A stretch of 64,000 bases of DNA, taken from assembly GCF_028069725.1 (NCBI RefSeq), contig NZ_JANEWG010000017.1, forward strand, positions 21,577-85,576, read 5' to 3'. The translations under genes were made by a program, and so were the position numbers. This document shows positions 24,179 through 34,340 of this stretch, piece by piece; position 1 is the stretch's first letter, and every line of letters starts with the position of its first letter. This stretch comes from Citrobacter sp. Awk 4 (GTDB lineage: Bacteria > Pseudomonadota > Gammaproteobacteria > Enterobacterales > Enterobacteriaceae). A model generated the notes under the pieces. That model did no database searches, was not told the DNA's origin, and saw only the letters and a list, made by a program, of their open reading frames with translations.

Positions 24179-25486
24179 ATGAAACGTGTTTCTCAAATGA
24201 CCGCGCTGGCACTGGCTTTAGGGCTCGCTTGCGCTTCTTCGCAGGCTGCTGAAATGTCGCAGGCGCTCACCCTTCACCAGTTGCAACAAAAACAGGGCGC
24301 TGCCATTGATACGCGTCAAAGCGCTTTCTACAACGGCTGGCCACAGTCGCTCAACGGCCCCTCAGGGCATGAACCCTCCGCACTGAATCTCTCCGCGAGC
24401 TGGCTCGATAAAATGAACGATGAGCAGCTCACCGCCTGGCTCAAGACGCATCAATTAACAGCCGATACCCCGGTAGCGCTTTACGGTAATGAGACCGAGA
24501 TCCAGGCCGTTAAATCGCGTTTGCAAAAAGCCGGTTTACAGCAAATTTCCACCCTCAGCGACGCATTACAACAGCCCTCCCGCCTGCAACGACTGCCGCA
24601 TTTTGAACAACTGGTCTACCCGCAATGGCTGCACGATCTTCAGCAAAACAAGTCCGTTACAGCCAAACCGGCCGGAGACTGGAAAGTCCTCGAAGCGGGT
24701 TGGGGAGCGCCGAAGTTCTACCTGATGAGCCATATTCCTGGCGCCGGTTATATCGATACCAATGAAGTAGAAAGCGAACCGCTGTGGAACAAAGTGTCCG
24801 ATGCAGAGCTTAAAGCGATGCTGGCGAAGCATGGCATCCGCCACGATACGACGGTGGTTCTGTATGGTCGCGACGTCTACGCCGCAGCGCGTGTCGCGCA
24901 GATCATGCTCTATGCCGGTGTGAAAGATGTTCGCCTGCTTGATGGCGGCTGGCAAAGCTGGTCCGATTCCGGGCTGCCAGTTGAACGCGGCACGCCGCCA
25001 AAAGTGAAAGCGGAACCTGATTTTGGCGTCGCCATTCCGGCGCACCCGCAGCTGATGTTGAATATGGAACAGGCGCGCGCCCTCCTGCATCGCCAGGATG
25101 CTTCACTGGTCAGCATTCGTTCCTGGCCTGAATTTATTGGTACCACCAGCGGGTACAATTACATCAAACCGAAAGGCGAAATTGCCGGTGCCCGTTGGGG
25201 CCATGCCGGCAGCGACTCTACGCACATGGAAGACTTCCACAACCCGGATGGCACCATGCGTAGCGCAGACGATATCGCCGCCATGTGGAAGCAGTGGAAC
25301 ATCCTGCCGGATCAGCAGGTTTCCTTCTACTGTGGCACCGGCTGGCGCGCCTCAGAAACGTTTATCTATGCCCGCGCAATGGGCTGGAAAAACGTCTCCG
25401 TCTATGACGGCGGCTGGTACGAGTGGAGCAGCGATCCGAAAAACCCGGTTGCCAGCGGAGAACGAGGTCCGGACAGCAGCCACTAA
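24179..25486 (+). CDS. ynjE: YnjE, periplasmic triple-rhodanese thiosulfate sulfurtransferase
   Basis: Secreted sulfurtransferase; E. coli YnjE has three rhodanese domains and can interact with the molybdopterin pathway protein MoaE in vitro. The 435-residue protein has a signal peptide (to SQAAE), two earlier rhodanese domains and a C-terminal domain with the catalytic Cys in FYCGTGWRAS. The ATG at 24179 matches the E. coli start; an in-frame ATG five codons up would lengthen the leader. Confidence 0.95.
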   Translation: MKRVSQMTALALALGLACASSQAAEMSQALTLHQLQQKQGAAIDTRQSAFYNGWPQSLNGPSGHEPSALNLSASWLDKMNDEQLTAWLKTHQLTADTPVALYGNETEIQAVKSRLQKAGLQQISTLSDALQQPSRLQRLPHFEQLVYPQWLHDLQQNKSVTAKPAGDWKVLEAGWGAPKFYLMSHIPGAGYIDTNEVESEPLWNKVSDAELKAMLAKHGIRHDTTVVLYGRDVYAAARVAQIMLYAGVKDVRLLDGGWQSWSDSGLPVERGTPPKVKAEPDFGVAIPAHPQLMLNMEQARALLHRQDASLVSIRSWPEFIGTTSGYNYIKPKGEIAGARWGHAGSDSTHMEDFHNPDGTMRSADDIAAMWKQWNILPDQQVSFYCGTGWRASETFIYARAMGWKNVSVYDGGWYEWSSDPKNPVASGERGPDSSH

Positions 25487-25497
25487 TTCGTAAATGC

Positions 25498-25562
25498 CTG
25501 ATGGCGCTGCGTCGTGTTGCCGGATAAGCGTAGCGCCATCCGGCAACACGTCTTATCCGGCA
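25498..25562. repeat. REP/BIME element between ynjE and ynjF
   Basis: A perfect 13-base inverted repeat (CGTGTTGCCGGAT / ATCCGGCAACACG), plus a second partial CTTATCCGGCA unit, forms a REP-type palindrome between convergent genes. It overlaps the last codons of ynjF by about ten bases. Confidence 0.85.
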
Positions 25563-26176
25563 CGCTGAAGCGATTTCAGCGTCAGGTAGCCACTGCAAAT
25601 CCGCGTAAAGGTCGTCATCCAGCACAACACGCCGAATATCCACGCAAACCACGAAAAATACGCCGGGAATAAGCAACTCAACACAAACAGCAGGATCGTC
25701 TCCGTCCCTTCCGTCAATCCTCCCAGATAGTAAAACGATTTGTGCGCATAGCCGGGATTATCAATCTGATGTTTCGCCGCCAGCGCGGCAAAGGCCAAAA
25801 AGCTGCTGCCGGTGCCGATAAACGCAAACAGCAGCCAGCCGCCGGCAAGGGCATTTTGCTCCGGCGCGGCGAGAATAAAACCAAACGGAACCAGCGCGTA
25901 AAAGAGAAAATCGAGAGAGATATCGAGAAATCCCCCCGCATCCGTCAGCCCCCGGCGTCTGGCCAATGCGCCGTCCAGACCATCCAGAAATCGGTTCAAC
26001 ACAATAGCGACCAGCGCGGCCTGATACCAACCTAAAGCCAGAAACGGCAAGGCGAGGACACCGATAGCAAAACCGAGCAGCGTCAGTCCGTCCGGTGTAA
26101 TCGCTGGTTTATCCAGCAAACTGGCGCACCGATGCAGGAGGGGTTTCATTCCAGGGTGAAGATAGCGATCAAGCAC
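25553..26176 (-). CDS. ynjF: YnjF, CDP-alcohol phosphatidyltransferase family protein
   Basis: Membrane enzyme that should transfer a phosphatidyl group from CDP-diacylglycerol to an alcohol; the acceptor is unknown. The 207-residue protein contains the complete signature DGLDGALAR...GGFLDISLD near residues 66-91, with four Asp, then hydrophobic helices. The start is GTG with GGGAG upstream, matching E. coli MLDRHLHP. Confidence 0.93.
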   Translation of the reverse strand: MLDRYLHPGMKPLLHRCASLLDKPAITPDGLTLLGFAIGVLALPFLALGWYQAALVAIVLNRFLDGLDGALARRRGLTDAGGFLDISLDFLFYALVPFGFILAAPEQNALAGGWLLFAFIGTGSSFLAFAALAAKHQIDNPGYAHKSFYYLGGLTEGTETILLFVLSCLFPAYFSWFAWIFGVLCWMTTFTRICSGYLTLKSLQRAG

Positions 26177-26263
26177 ACGTGCTCCCGTAAGCGTAAAGGT
26201 CTTCAGGTTAGATAAAACTGCGGATATTATGGCATTTTCTCTCGTCAGACAGTGTTGAATATA

Positions 26264-26677
26264 ATGAAATCTCTCGACGTCGTTGCCGCCATCATTGAAC
26301 GTGACGGCAAAATTTTACTGGCTCAGCGCCCGGAACACGCCGACCAGCCAGGAATGTGGGAATTTGCCGGTGGCAAAGTCGAGTCCGGTGAAAGCCAGCC
26401 GCAGGCATTGGCGCGCGAACTCCGGGAGGAACTGGGGATCGACGCGGTGGTTGGGCAATATATCGCCAGCCATCAGCGTGAAGTGTCGGGGCGATTAATT
26501 CATCTGCATGCCTGGCATGTGCCAGAGTTTAGCGGTACGTTGCGCGCGCATGAACACCAGCGCCTTCTCTGGTGTTCGCCTGAGGATGCGCTTAATTATC
26601 CGCTCGCCCCGGCAGACATTCCGCTTTTAGAGGCATTCAGGGTTTTACGCGACGCCAGACCAGCGGATTCGTACTGA
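26264..26677 (+). CDS. nudG: NudG, CTP/pyrimidine (deoxy)nucleoside triphosphate pyrophosphohydrolase
   Basis: Nudix hydrolase that cleans oxidised pyrimidine nucleotides such as 5-hydroxy-CTP and 2-hydroxy-dATP in E. coli. The 137-residue protein has the complete Nudix box (GGKVESGESQPQALARELREELG, residues 36-58). The ATG at 26264 aligns with E. coli. Its end overlaps the convergent ynjH by 41 bases. Confidence 0.94.
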   Translation: MKSLDVVAAIIERDGKILLAQRPEHADQPGMWEFAGGKVESGESQPQALARELREELGIDAVVGQYIASHQREVSGRLIHLHAWHVPEFSGTLRAHEHQRLLWCSPEDALNYPLAPADIPLLEAFRVLRDARPADSY

Positions 26678-26915
26678 GGGTTTTATCGTCACGTTGACAC
26701 TGCAACAACACGCCGTCGGCTTTGATGACGGCCCCTTCTGAATAATTTTGGTCCTGGTAGATGCAGCACTGATTGCACGGCTGCGGACGCTGTCCGCTGG
26801 AGCTGAAGACCTCCGGCGGTATGCTAACGTCGACATCCGGGCGATAACGTTCATTCGCCTGCACAGCGTAGGGCATAAGCGCTACTGCAACAGCGGCCAT
26901 CAATAAACGGCGCAT
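26637..26915 (-). CDS. ynjH: YnjH, secreted DUF1496 protein
   Basis: Small predicted periplasmic protein of unknown function. The 92-residue product has a signal peptide (MRRLLMAAVAVALMPYAVQA-NE) and a Cys-rich DUF1496 core (PCNQCCIYQDQNYSEGAV). AAGGA six bases before the ATG at 26915 decides between two close ATGs; far-upstream in-frame starts are not plausible because the signal peptide would be internal. Confidence 0.92.
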   Translation of the reverse strand: MRRLLMAAVAVALMPYAVQANERYRPDVDVSIPPEVFSSSGQRPQPCNQCCIYQDQNYSEGAVIKADGVLLQCQRDDKTLSTNPLVWRRVKP

Positions 26916-27151
26916 AGTCATTCCTTTTAAATTGAACTCGTCTTTCCTATTAACGGTAGTAAACGCCCTAAACTTTAGCCTTTCGATCATCGCTTTTAGT
27001 AATGACGCCCGCTTCGTTATTAATTTGAGCAGCAGCATGATTTTTTTCTTGCTTAGCGTCACATTGCTGATGTTATAGTCAAAATCTGCAAACACCTATT
27101 CTCATAACACACAACAACAACCACATTCATTTATAAGAGGTTTTTAAATCT

Positions 27152-28495
27152 ATGGATCAGACATGTTCTCTGGAGTCGTTTCTCAACCATGTTCAAAAGC
27201 GCGACCCGAATCAAACCGAGTTCGCGCAGGCCGTTCGTGAAGTCATGACCACCCTGTGGCCCTTCCTTGAGCAGAATCCCCGTTATCGTCAAATGTCGTT
27301 GCTGGAACGTCTGGTTGAACCGGAGCGCGTGATTCAGTTTCGCGTCGTTTGGCTGGACGATCGCAATCAGGTTCAGGTAAACCGGGCCTGGCGCGTACAG
27401 TTCAACGCTGCGATCGGTCCCTATAAGGGCGGGATGCGTTTCCACCCTTCGGTTAACCTGTCGATTCTGAAATTCCTCGGCTTTGAGCAAACCTTTAAAA
27501 ACGCCCTGACCACACTGCCGATGGGCGGTGGTAAAGGCGGTAGCGATTTTGACCCGAAAGGCAAAAGTGAAGGCGAAGTGATGCGTTTTTGCCAGGCGCT
27601 GATGACCGAACTGTATCGTCATTTGGGGCCAGATACCGATGTGCCCGCCGGTGATATCGGCGTGGGCGGGCGTGAAGTGGGCTTTATGGCCGGGATGATG
27701 CGCAAGCTCTCCAACAATAGCGCCTGTGTCTTTACGGGCAAAGGTCTCTCCTTCGGCGGCAGCTTGATCCGCCCGGAAGCGACCGGTTATGGCCTGGTCT
27801 ACTTCACCGAAGCGATGCTCAAACGCCACGGTCTTGGTTTTGAAGGGATGCGCGTCGCGATTTCCGGCTCCGGCAACGTGGCGCAATTTGCCATTGAAAA
27901 AGCGATGGAGTTTGGCGCGCGTGTAGTCACCGCCTCCGACTCCAGCGGCACCGTCGTTGACGAAAGCGGCTTTACCAAAGAAAAACTGGCGCGCCTGTGC
28001 GAAATCAAAGCCAGCCACGATGGTCGCGTCGCCGACTACGCGCGTGAGTTTGGCCTGACCTATCTGGAAGGCAAACAGCCGTGGGCAGTTCCGGTCGATA
28101 TCGCCCTGCCATGCGCAACGCAAAATGAGCTGGATGTCGATGCCGCTCGCCAGCTTATCGCCAATGGCGTGAAAGCCGTAGCGGAAGGCGCAAACATGCC
28201 GACCACCATCGAAGCCACCGATCTGTTCCTCGAAGCGGGCGTCCTGTTCGCACCGGGTAAAGCGGCAAACGCAGGCGGCGTAGCCACCTCCGGGCTGGAG
28301 ATGGCGCAAAACGCCGCGCGTTTAGGCTGGAAGGCAGAGAAAGTGGATGCGCGTTTGCACCACATTATGCTGGATATTCACCACGCGTGCGTGGAGTACG
28401 GCGGTGAAAATAAACAGACCAACTATGTTCGTGGCGCAAACATTGCGGGCTTCGTCAAAGTGGCCGACGCAATGCTGGGTCAGGGTGTGATTTAA
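27152..28495 (+). CDS. gdhA: GdhA, NADP-specific glutamate dehydrogenase
   Basis: Reductive amination of 2-oxoglutarate to glutamate, the low-energy ammonia assimilation route. The 447-residue hexameric enzyme shows the substrate-binding and catalytic segment LPMGGGKGGSDFDPKGKS near 122-139 and the Rossmann motif SGSGNVAQFA. AGAGG lies 13 bases before the ATG. Confidence 0.97.
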   Translation: MDQTCSLESFLNHVQKRDPNQTEFAQAVREVMTTLWPFLEQNPRYRQMSLLERLVEPERVIQFRVVWLDDRNQVQVNRAWRVQFNAAIGPYKGGMRFHPSVNLSILKFLGFEQTFKNALTTLPMGGGKGGSDFDPKGKSEGEVMRFCQALMTELYRHLGPDTDVPAGDIGVGGREVGFMAGMMRKLSNNSACVFTGKGLSFGGSLIRPEATGYGLVYFTEAMLKRHGLGFEGMRVAISGSGNVAQFAIEKAMEFGARVVTASDSSGTVVDESGFTKEKLARLCEIKASHDGRVADYAREFGLTYLEGKQPWAVPVDIALPCATQNELDVDAARQLIANGVKAVAEGANMPTTIEATDLFLEAGVLFAPGKAANAGGVATSGLEMAQNAARLGWKAEKVDARLHHIMLDIHHACVEYGGENKQTNYVRGANIAGFVKVADAMLGQGVI

Positions 28496-28501
28496 CGTTC
28501 T

Positions 28502-28571
28502 GTAGGTCTGATAAGCGTAGCGCCATCAGACATTGCCGGATGGTGGCATAACTGCCTTATCCGGCCTACGA
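28502..28571. repeat. BIME: two REP units between gdhA and topB
   Basis: GTCTGAT...ATCAGAC (28507-28532) and a second unit with TTGCCGGATGG and CTTATCCGGC (28533-28571) form adjacent REP-type palindromes between convergent genes. Confidence 0.8.
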
Positions 28572-28594
28572 CGACTTATCAGGCCTGGACATTG

Positions 28595-30535
28595 TTACAG
28601 GCCCGCCTCTGCTGATGGCGGGCTTTTTTTCGCCGTGCGTTTACGCGGCGCAGACTTTTTCTTCTCGCCGCCGCCCGGCGCAACAATCCCCTTAAAGCGC
28701 CTGACCGGAGTACGCTTAGCCTGATCGATCAGCTGATACAGCGTTCCGACCAACGGCTGCATAAAATCCTGATAACGACACTGTTTCTCACTGATTTGCG
28801 TCAGGATAGACTCCCAGTGCGCCGTCATATCGGGTCGGGTCGCCATTTCCGGCAACGAGTGAAACAACGCTTTTCCGGCATCGGTAGAGTGGATGTAGCG
28901 CCCTTTCTTGGTCAGAAAACCGCGTTTAAACAGTAATTCAATGATACCGGCACGGGTCGCCTCGGTGCCAAGACCGTCAGTTGCACGCAGGATCTTTTTC
29001 AGATCTTTGTCCTGCACAAAGCGAGCGATACCGGTCATTGCCGAGAGCAAGGTCGCATCCGTAAAGTGGCGCGGCGGTTGGGTCTGACGCTCGACCACTT
29101 CGCCTTTCTCGCACAAGAGCTCATCGTCTTTCGCGACCACCGGCAGCGGCGTACCGTCGTTCTCTTCATCACGCTCTTTATTGCCCAGCAGCGTGCGCCA
29201 TCCCGCTTCTGCCAGGAACCGGGCTTTGGCAATAAATTTGCCCTTCGCAATCTCCAGCTCAATCACGCACTTGCGGAACACCGCATCCGGACAGAACTGC
29301 ATCAGATACTGGCGCGCAATCAGGTTGTAGACCTTCGCTTCGTTGTCATTCAGAGCGATCGATGAACTGCGCGCGGTCGGAATAATCGCGTGGTGCGCAT
29401 CGACTTTTTTGTCATCCCAGCAGCGATTACGGGTATCCGGATTAACCGCAGGCTGCGGCAGCAGATCCGGCGCATGGACGCTGATGGCGTTCAGCACCGC
29501 ATGGCGGCCGGCAAAATGTTCTTCCGGCAGATAGCGACAGTCAGAACGCGGATAGGTAATAAGTTTGTGGGTTTCATACAGCTTCTGGCAAATATCGAGC
29601 ACGTTCTGCGCGCTCAGCCCGAAGCGTTTGGCGGCCTCAATCTGCAAGGCGGAGAGTGAAAACGGCAGCGGCGCGGATTCTGATTCCCGTTTATCGTTAT
29701 AACTGGTGACCACCGCAGGTTGGCCGTTGATACGGTTGACCACGTGTTCCGCCAGCGGGCGATGCAATAAGCGCCCTTCTTCGTCCTGATACGGTTCACA
29801 GGCTTCGCTGGGTTGCCAGAGGGCGGTGAACCGTTCATCGGCCGGCGTCACAATATGCGCTTTCACTTCAAAGAAATCTTTGGCGACGAAATTTTCGATC
29901 TCTTCATCGCGGCGCACCACCAGCCCAAGAACCGGCGTCTGTACGCGCCCTACAGAGAGAACGCCCTGATAACCGGCGTTGCGTCCCAGAATGGTATACG
30001 CACGCGTCATGTTGATGCCGTACAGCCAGTCAGCACGCGCACGCGCCAGCGCCGAAACACACAGCGGCACAAATTCGCTATTGGAACGCAGACGTTCAAT
30101 CGCCCGTTCGACCGCCTGCGGGTTGAGATCGTTTATCAAACAACGTTGCACCTGATGGCGTTTTTCCGGAGCCAGTTGCAGGTAATCCAGCACTTCATCC
30201 ACCAGCAACTGCCCTTCACGATCGGGGTCTCCTGCGTGAATGACTTCGCTGGCTTCATGCAGGAACCGTTTGATAACGTTGAGCTGTTTGGTCACAGAAG
30301 GTCGCGGTTGCAACTGCCATTTTTCCGGCACTATCGGAAGATCGGCTAAGCTCCAGCGCGCATAACGGCTGTCATAGGCGTCGGGTTGCGCTTGTTCAAG
30401 CAGGTGACCGATACACCAGGTCACCACTTGCCCATTTCCACATTCGATAAAACCATCGCCTTTGCGATGCGGCTTTGGCAATACGTCCGCAATCGCACGG
30501 GCCAGACTCGGTTTTTCGGCAATATACAACCGCAT
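28595..30535 (-). CDS. topB: TopB, DNA topoisomerase III
   Basis: Type IA topoisomerase that decatenates replication intermediates. The 646-residue protein has the Toprim pattern (IAEKPS at 5-10, [11 protein letters not shown] at 101-111) and catalytic Tyr328 in [11 protein letters not shown]. The C-terminal tail is Lys/Arg-rich, typical for DNA binding. The ATG at 30535 lies four bases after sel[11 protein letters not shown] is the family start. Confidence 0.96.
   Translation of the reverse strand: MRLYIAEKPSLARAIADVLPKPHRKGDGFIECGNGQVVTWCIGHLLEQAQPDAYDSRYARWSLADLPIVPEKWQLQPRPSVTKQLNVIKRFLHEASEVIHAGDPDREGQLLVDEVLDYLQLAPEKRHQVQRCLINDLNPQAVERAIERLRSNSEFVPLCVSALARARADWLYGINMTRAYTILGRNAGYQGVLSVGRVQTPVLGLVVRRDEEIENFVAKDFFEVKAHIVTPADERFTALWQPSEACEPYQDEEGRLLHRPLAEHVVNRINGQPAVVTSYNDKRESESAPLPFSLSALQIEAAKRFGLSAQNVLDICQKLYETHKLITYPRSDCRYLPEEHFAGRHAVLNAISVHAPDLLPQPAVNPDTRNRCWDDKKVDAHHAIIPTARSSSIALNDNEAKVYNLIARQYLMQFCPDAVFRKCVIELEIAKGKFIAKARFLAEAGWRTLLGNKERDEENDGTPLPVVAKDDELLCEKGEVVERQTQPPRHFTDATLLSAMTGIARFVQDKDLKKILRATDGLGTEATRAGIIELLFKRGFLTKKGRYIHSTDAGKALFHSLPEMATRPDMTAHWESILTQISEKQCRYQDFMQPLVGTLYQLIDQAKRTPVRRFKGIVAPGGGEKKKSAPRKRTAKKSPPSAEAGL
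28600..28629 (+). terminator. gdhA terminator embedded in the 3' end of topB
   Basis: GCCCGCC and GGCGGGC form a stem with a nine-base loop followed by seven T on the plus strand. The hairpin lies inside the last codons of convergent topB (residues near SPPSAEAGL), so coding and terminator function share the sequence. Confidence 0.85.
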
Positions 30536-30539
30536 CGAA

Positions 30540-31583
30540 TTAACGGATCTCAACCATGGCGCGCCCACCACGGGCTTCAACCAGCTCGCCAATGGCGGTC
30601 AGATCGATACCAAACTCCGCAGCGGTCGCTTTGACTTCCGCTTCGGATTCCGGCGTCACCGCCAGCAACAATCCACCGGATGTTTGCGGATCGCACAGCA
30701 GAGAACGCACAGCGTGCGGCATCTCGCCCATCAAATGCCCGTAACTGGCATAGTTGCGCTCGGTGCCGCCTGGCACCGCACCCTGCTGAATGTACTCTTC
30801 AACGCCCGGCAGTTTCGGCACGTCCTGATAATGAATTTGCGCCTGCACCCCTGCGCCCTGACACATTTCGCTTAAATGCCCCAGCAACCCAAAACCGGTG
30901 ACATCGGTCATTGCCTTCACACCGTCGATATTGGCGAACGCCGCGCCCGCAATATTCATTCGGCACATTACCTCGGTCGCCAGCCCCTGATGCTCCGGCT
31001 TCAGCAATGATTTTTTCTCTGCGGTGGTCAGTACGCCAATCCCCAGCGGTTTGGTGAGGAACAGCTTGCACCCGGCCTGTGCGGTACTGTTCTTTTTCAC
31101 GCGCTCAGTGGGCACGACGCCGGTGACCGCCAGACCAAAAATCGGTTCCGGCGCATCAATGGAGTGGCCGCCCGCCAGCGCAATACCGGCTTGTTTACAG
31201 GCAAAACGCCCACCTTCGGTGACTTCCCGGGCGATCTCCGGGGACAGCGTATTGATCGGCCACCCCAAAATGGCAATCGCCATAATCGGTTTGCCGCCCA
31301 TCGCAAAAATATCGCTAATGGCGTTAGTCGCCGCAATGCGACCGAAATCGAACGGGTTATCGACGATTGGCATAAAGAAGTCAGTGGTACTGATAATACT
31401 GGTGCCATTTCCCAGATCGTACACCGCCGCATCATCGCGGGTTTCGTTACCCACAAGCAGGTTCGGGTCGACAAACTTCACCTGCTCACTGTGCAGGATG
31501 GTTTCCAGCACTTTAGGGGAAATTTTACAACCGCAACCGGCTCCGTGGCTGTATTGCGTTAAACGAATGGTTTGCTCGCTCAT
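30540..31583 (-). CDS. selD: SelD, selenide water dikinase (selenophosphate synthetase)
   Basis: Makes monoselenophosphate from selenide and ATP for selenocysteine and selenouridine synthesis. The 347-residue enzyme keeps the catalytic pair Cys17 and Lys20 in HGAGCGCK; the codon at 17 is cysteine, not TGA. GGAG six bases before the ATG at 31583 decides the start over an ATG two codons up. It forms an operon with topB. Its presence implies the cell makes selenoproteins. Confidence 0.97.
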   Translation of the reverse strand: MSEQTIRLTQYSHGAGCGCKISPKVLETILHSEQVKFVDPNLLVGNETRDDAAVYDLGNGTSIISTTDFFMPIVDNPFDFGRIAATNAISDIFAMGGKPIMAIAILGWPINTLSPEIAREVTEGGRFACKQAGIALAGGHSIDAPEPIFGLAVTGVVPTERVKKNSTAQAGCKLFLTKPLGIGVLTTAEKKSLLKPEHQGLATEVMCRMNIAGAAFANIDGVKAMTDVTGFGLLGHLSEMCQGAGVQAQIHYQDVPKLPGVEEYIQQGAVPGGTERNYASYGHLMGEMPHAVRSLLCDPQTSGGLLLAVTPESEAEVKATAAEFGIDLTAIGELVEARGGRAMVEIR

Positions 31584-31699
31584 GGACATCTCCTGTCATT
31601 GCAATCCAGCTATGGTAACGCTCATTCAATGATGTGATAAGAGTGACTGTCTGAATTCCGGCGTCTTTGCTCATAATCCAGACAGTTTCGTCGAATATC

Positions 31700-32251
31700 T
31701 TAAAAATAACGGACGAAGGGGGTCGGATCCGGCAGATTAATGCTCGTCGAGGCTTTCAGTTGCGGCGTCCCCAGATAGAGGAATCCCACGATTTTATCCT
31801 GCCCCTGGCACTGAAAAGCATCGCGCACGACCGGGCTTTCCGTTAATGCGCCAGTGCGCCAGATCCCATTGAAGCCTTGCGCGATCGCAGCCATCTGCAT
31901 TGCCATCACCGCACAGCCCGCTGACATCTGTTGCTCCCAGACCGGCACTTTGTGGTTCTCTTCGCACTTCGCCACCACGGCAATGATCAACGGCGCGCGA
32001 AACGGCGCTGAACGGGCTTTCTCAACGGCTTTTTCATCCCCGTCTTGCGCGATGGCGGCTTTTTCCAGCGTGGCGCTAAAACGTTCGCGCCCTTCGCCTT
32101 CAATCACGAAGAAACGCCAGGGTTGCAGAGATTTGTGATCCGGCGCACGCATGCCTGCCCGCAAAATGTTTTGCAGTTGTTCTCCGGCGGGAGCGGGTTC
32201 GCCCAGACGAGAGGCGCTACGGCGGTTAACAAGTAATTCGAGTGCATCCAT
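31700..32251 (-). CDS. ydjA: YdjA, nitroreductase-family flavoprotein
   Basis: Small FMN-dependent oxidoreductase of the nitroreductase family, among the most minimal members; its natural substrate is unknown. The 183-residue protein has the N-terminal FMN-phosphate residues in [11 protein letters not shown] and [14 protein letters not shown], and the later segment [15 protein letters not shown]. It is upstream of selD by 116 bases, with a nearby independent promoter likely. Confidence 0.94.
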   Translation of the reverse strand: MDALELLVNRRSASRLGEPAPAGEQLQNILRAGMRAPDHKSLQPWRFFVIEGEGRERFSATLEKAAIAQDGDEKAVEKARSAPFRAPLIIAVVAKCEENHKVPVWEQQMSAGCAVMAMQMAAIAQGFNGIWRTGALTESPVVRDAFQCQGQDKIVGFLYLGTPQLKASTSINLPDPTPFVRYF

Positions 32252-32428
32252 TTAGTTAACTCCAACAATGATGTTATTTCACAAAATTAACACGAGAGCG
32301 GATTTTGTTACAGCACAGGCAGTGATTCCTGCTGACAAGAGCCGGTTGGGTCATTACGATAGCCTCATCTTAGCGCTTTCTCCTGAAATGGTGAGAATGG
32401 CGTTGTTTTTTTTGGTTAGGGAGTATAC

Positions 32429-34285
32429 ATGCGAACCCTGTGGCGATTTATTGCCGGATTTTTTAAATGGACGTGGCGGCTGCTGAATTTCGTTCGTGAA
32501 CTGGTGCTTAACCTGTTCTTTATTCTGCTGGTGCTGGTGGGTGTGGGCATCTGGATGCAAGTCAGCAGCAGTCATACCAGCGAGCAAACGGCGCGTGGCG
32601 CGCTGCTGTTGGATATTTCCGGCGTGATCGTCGATAAACCGTCCAGCACCAACCGCCTGGGCATTCTGGGTCGCCAGTTTTTTGGCGCGAGTTCTGACCG
32701 ACTGCAGGAAAACTCGCTGTTTGATATCGTGAATACGATTCGTCAGGCGAAGGATGACCGTAATATTACCGGCATTGTGATGGACCTGAAAAATTTCGCC
32801 GGGGCGGATCAACCCTCTATGCAGTACATCGGTAAGGCGTTGCGCGAGTTCCGCGACAGCGGTAAGCCCGTTTTCGCCGTCGGTGATAACTACACTCAGG
32901 GGCAGTATTACCTGGCAAGCTTCGCGAATAAAATTTGGCTCTCACCGCAAGGCGCCGTCGATCTGCACGGGTTTGCTACCAATGGCCTGTATTACAAGTC
33001 CCTGCTGGATAAGCTGAAAGTCTCCACGCACGTTTTCCGCGTCGGAACCTATAAATCCGCCGTTGAACCGTTTATTCGTGATGATATGTCTCCGGCAGCG
33101 CGCGAAGCGGACAGTCGCTGGATTGGCGAACTGTGGCAAAACTACCTGAATACCGTTGCCGCAAATCGTCAGATCCCTGCCCAGCAGGTATTCCCTGGCG
33201 CACAGGCCATGCTCGACGGGTTGAGCAAGGTGGATGGCGACACAGCGAAATACGCGCTCGATAACAAACTGGTGGATAAGCTGGCCTCCAGCGCCGAAGT
33301 GGAAAAAGCGCTGACCAAACAGTTTGGCTGGAGCAAAAAAGAAAACAATTACCGCGCCATCAGCTATTACGATTATTCGCTGAATCCCCCTTCTGATACC
33401 GGCGACAGTATTGGCGTGGTCTTCGCGAATGGCGCAATCATGGATGGCGAGGAGACTCCGGGGAATGTCGGCGGCGACACCACGGCCTCGCAGATCCGCG
33501 ACGCGCGTCTGGATCCTAAAGTGAAAGCGATTGTCTTGCGCGTTAATAGCCCTGGCGGTAGCGTCAGCGCCTCCGAAGTGATCCGTGCAGAACTGGCAGC
33601 GGCAAAAGCGGCAGGCAAGCCAGTGGTGGTATCAATGGGTGGGATGGCTGCCTCCGGCGGTTATTGGATCTCAACACCTGCCAGCTATATTGTGGCCAAC
33701 CCCAGCACCCTGACCGGTTCTATCGGTATCTTCGGGGTGATCAACACGGTTGAAAACAGTCTGGATTCGATTGGCGTTCATACTGACGGCGTCTCCACCT
33801 CCCCACTGGCGGATATGTCGATGACCAAAGCCCTGCCGCCGGAAGTGCAGCAGATGATACAGCTGAGTATTGAGAACGGTTATAAGCGCTTTATCACGCT
33901 GGTGGCCGATGCGCGTAAGAGCACGCCGGAGCAAATTGATAAGATTGCGCAAGGCCATGTCTGGACCGGACAGGATGCGAAAGCCAATGGTCTGGTCGAC
34001 AGTCTGGGCGACTTTGACGATGCGGTCACCAAAGCCGCTGAACTGGCCAAACTCAAACAATGGCATCTTGATTACTATCAGGACGAGCCAACCTTCTTTG
34101 ATGTGGTCATGGACAGTATGTCCGGCTCAGTTCGCGCGATGCTGCCAGAAGCGATTCAGGCGATGCTGCCAGCCCCGCTGATCTCTGCGGCAAACGTGGT
34201 AAAAGCAGAGAGCGACAAACTGGCGGCGTTTAATGATCCACAAAACCGTTATGCGTTTTGTTTAACCTGCGCGAACGTTCGCTAA
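32429..34285 (+). CDS. sppA: SppA, signal peptide peptidase (protease IV)
   Basis: Inner-membrane protease that degrades cleaved signal peptides. The 618-residue long-form protein has one N-terminal membrane segment (about 24-46), a degenerate first half and an S49 catalytic second half. The catalytic dyad is present: Lys209 (VGTYKS) and Ser409 (GGMAASGG). It is divergent from ydjA. Confidence 0.96.
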   Translation: MRTLWRFIAGFFKWTWRLLNFVRELVLNLFFILLVLVGVGIWMQVSSSHTSEQTARGALLLDISGVIVDKPSSTNRLGILGRQFFGASSDRLQENSLFDIVNTIRQAKDDRNITGIVMDLKNFAGADQPSMQYIGKALREFRDSGKPVFAVGDNYTQGQYYLASFANKIWLSPQGAVDLHGFATNGLYYKSLLDKLKVSTHVFRVGTYKSAVEPFIRDDMSPAAREADSRWIGELWQNYLNTVAANRQIPAQQVFPGAQAMLDGLSKVDGDTAKYALDNKLVDKLASSAEVEKALTKQFGWSKKENNYRAISYYDYSLNPPSDTGDSIGVVFANGAIMDGEETPGNVGGDTTASQIRDARLDPKVKAIVLRVNSPGGSVSASEVIRAELAAAKAAGKPVVVSMGGMAASGGYWISTPASYIVANPSTLTGSIGIFGVINTVENSLDSIGVHTDGVSTSPLADMSMTKALPPEVQQMIQLSIENGYKRFITLVADARKSTPEQIDKIAQGHVWTGQDAKANGLVDSLGDFDDAVTKAAELAKLKQWHLDYYQDEPTFFDVVMDSMSGSVRAMLPEAIQAMLPAPLISAANVVKAESDKLAAFNDPQNRYAFCLTCANVR

Positions 34286-34290
34286 TCATC

Positions 34291-34319
34291 AACCCCTCTT
34301 CACACGAAGAGGGGTTTTT
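34291..34319 (+). terminator. Rho-independent terminator between sppA and ansA
   Basis: AACCCCTCTT pairs with AAGAGGGGTT around a short loop and ends in T residues, six bases past the sppA stop. Only 21 bases separate it from the ansA start, so it could allow read-through to ansA. Confidence 0.88.
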
Positions 34320-34340
34320 AATGTTCCAGAAGAAACTATC

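Noticed and set aside
27131..28309. 392-codon frame antisense to gdhA
   Set aside because: A shadow of gdhA codon usage; Gly/His/Phe-rich with no recognisable domain.
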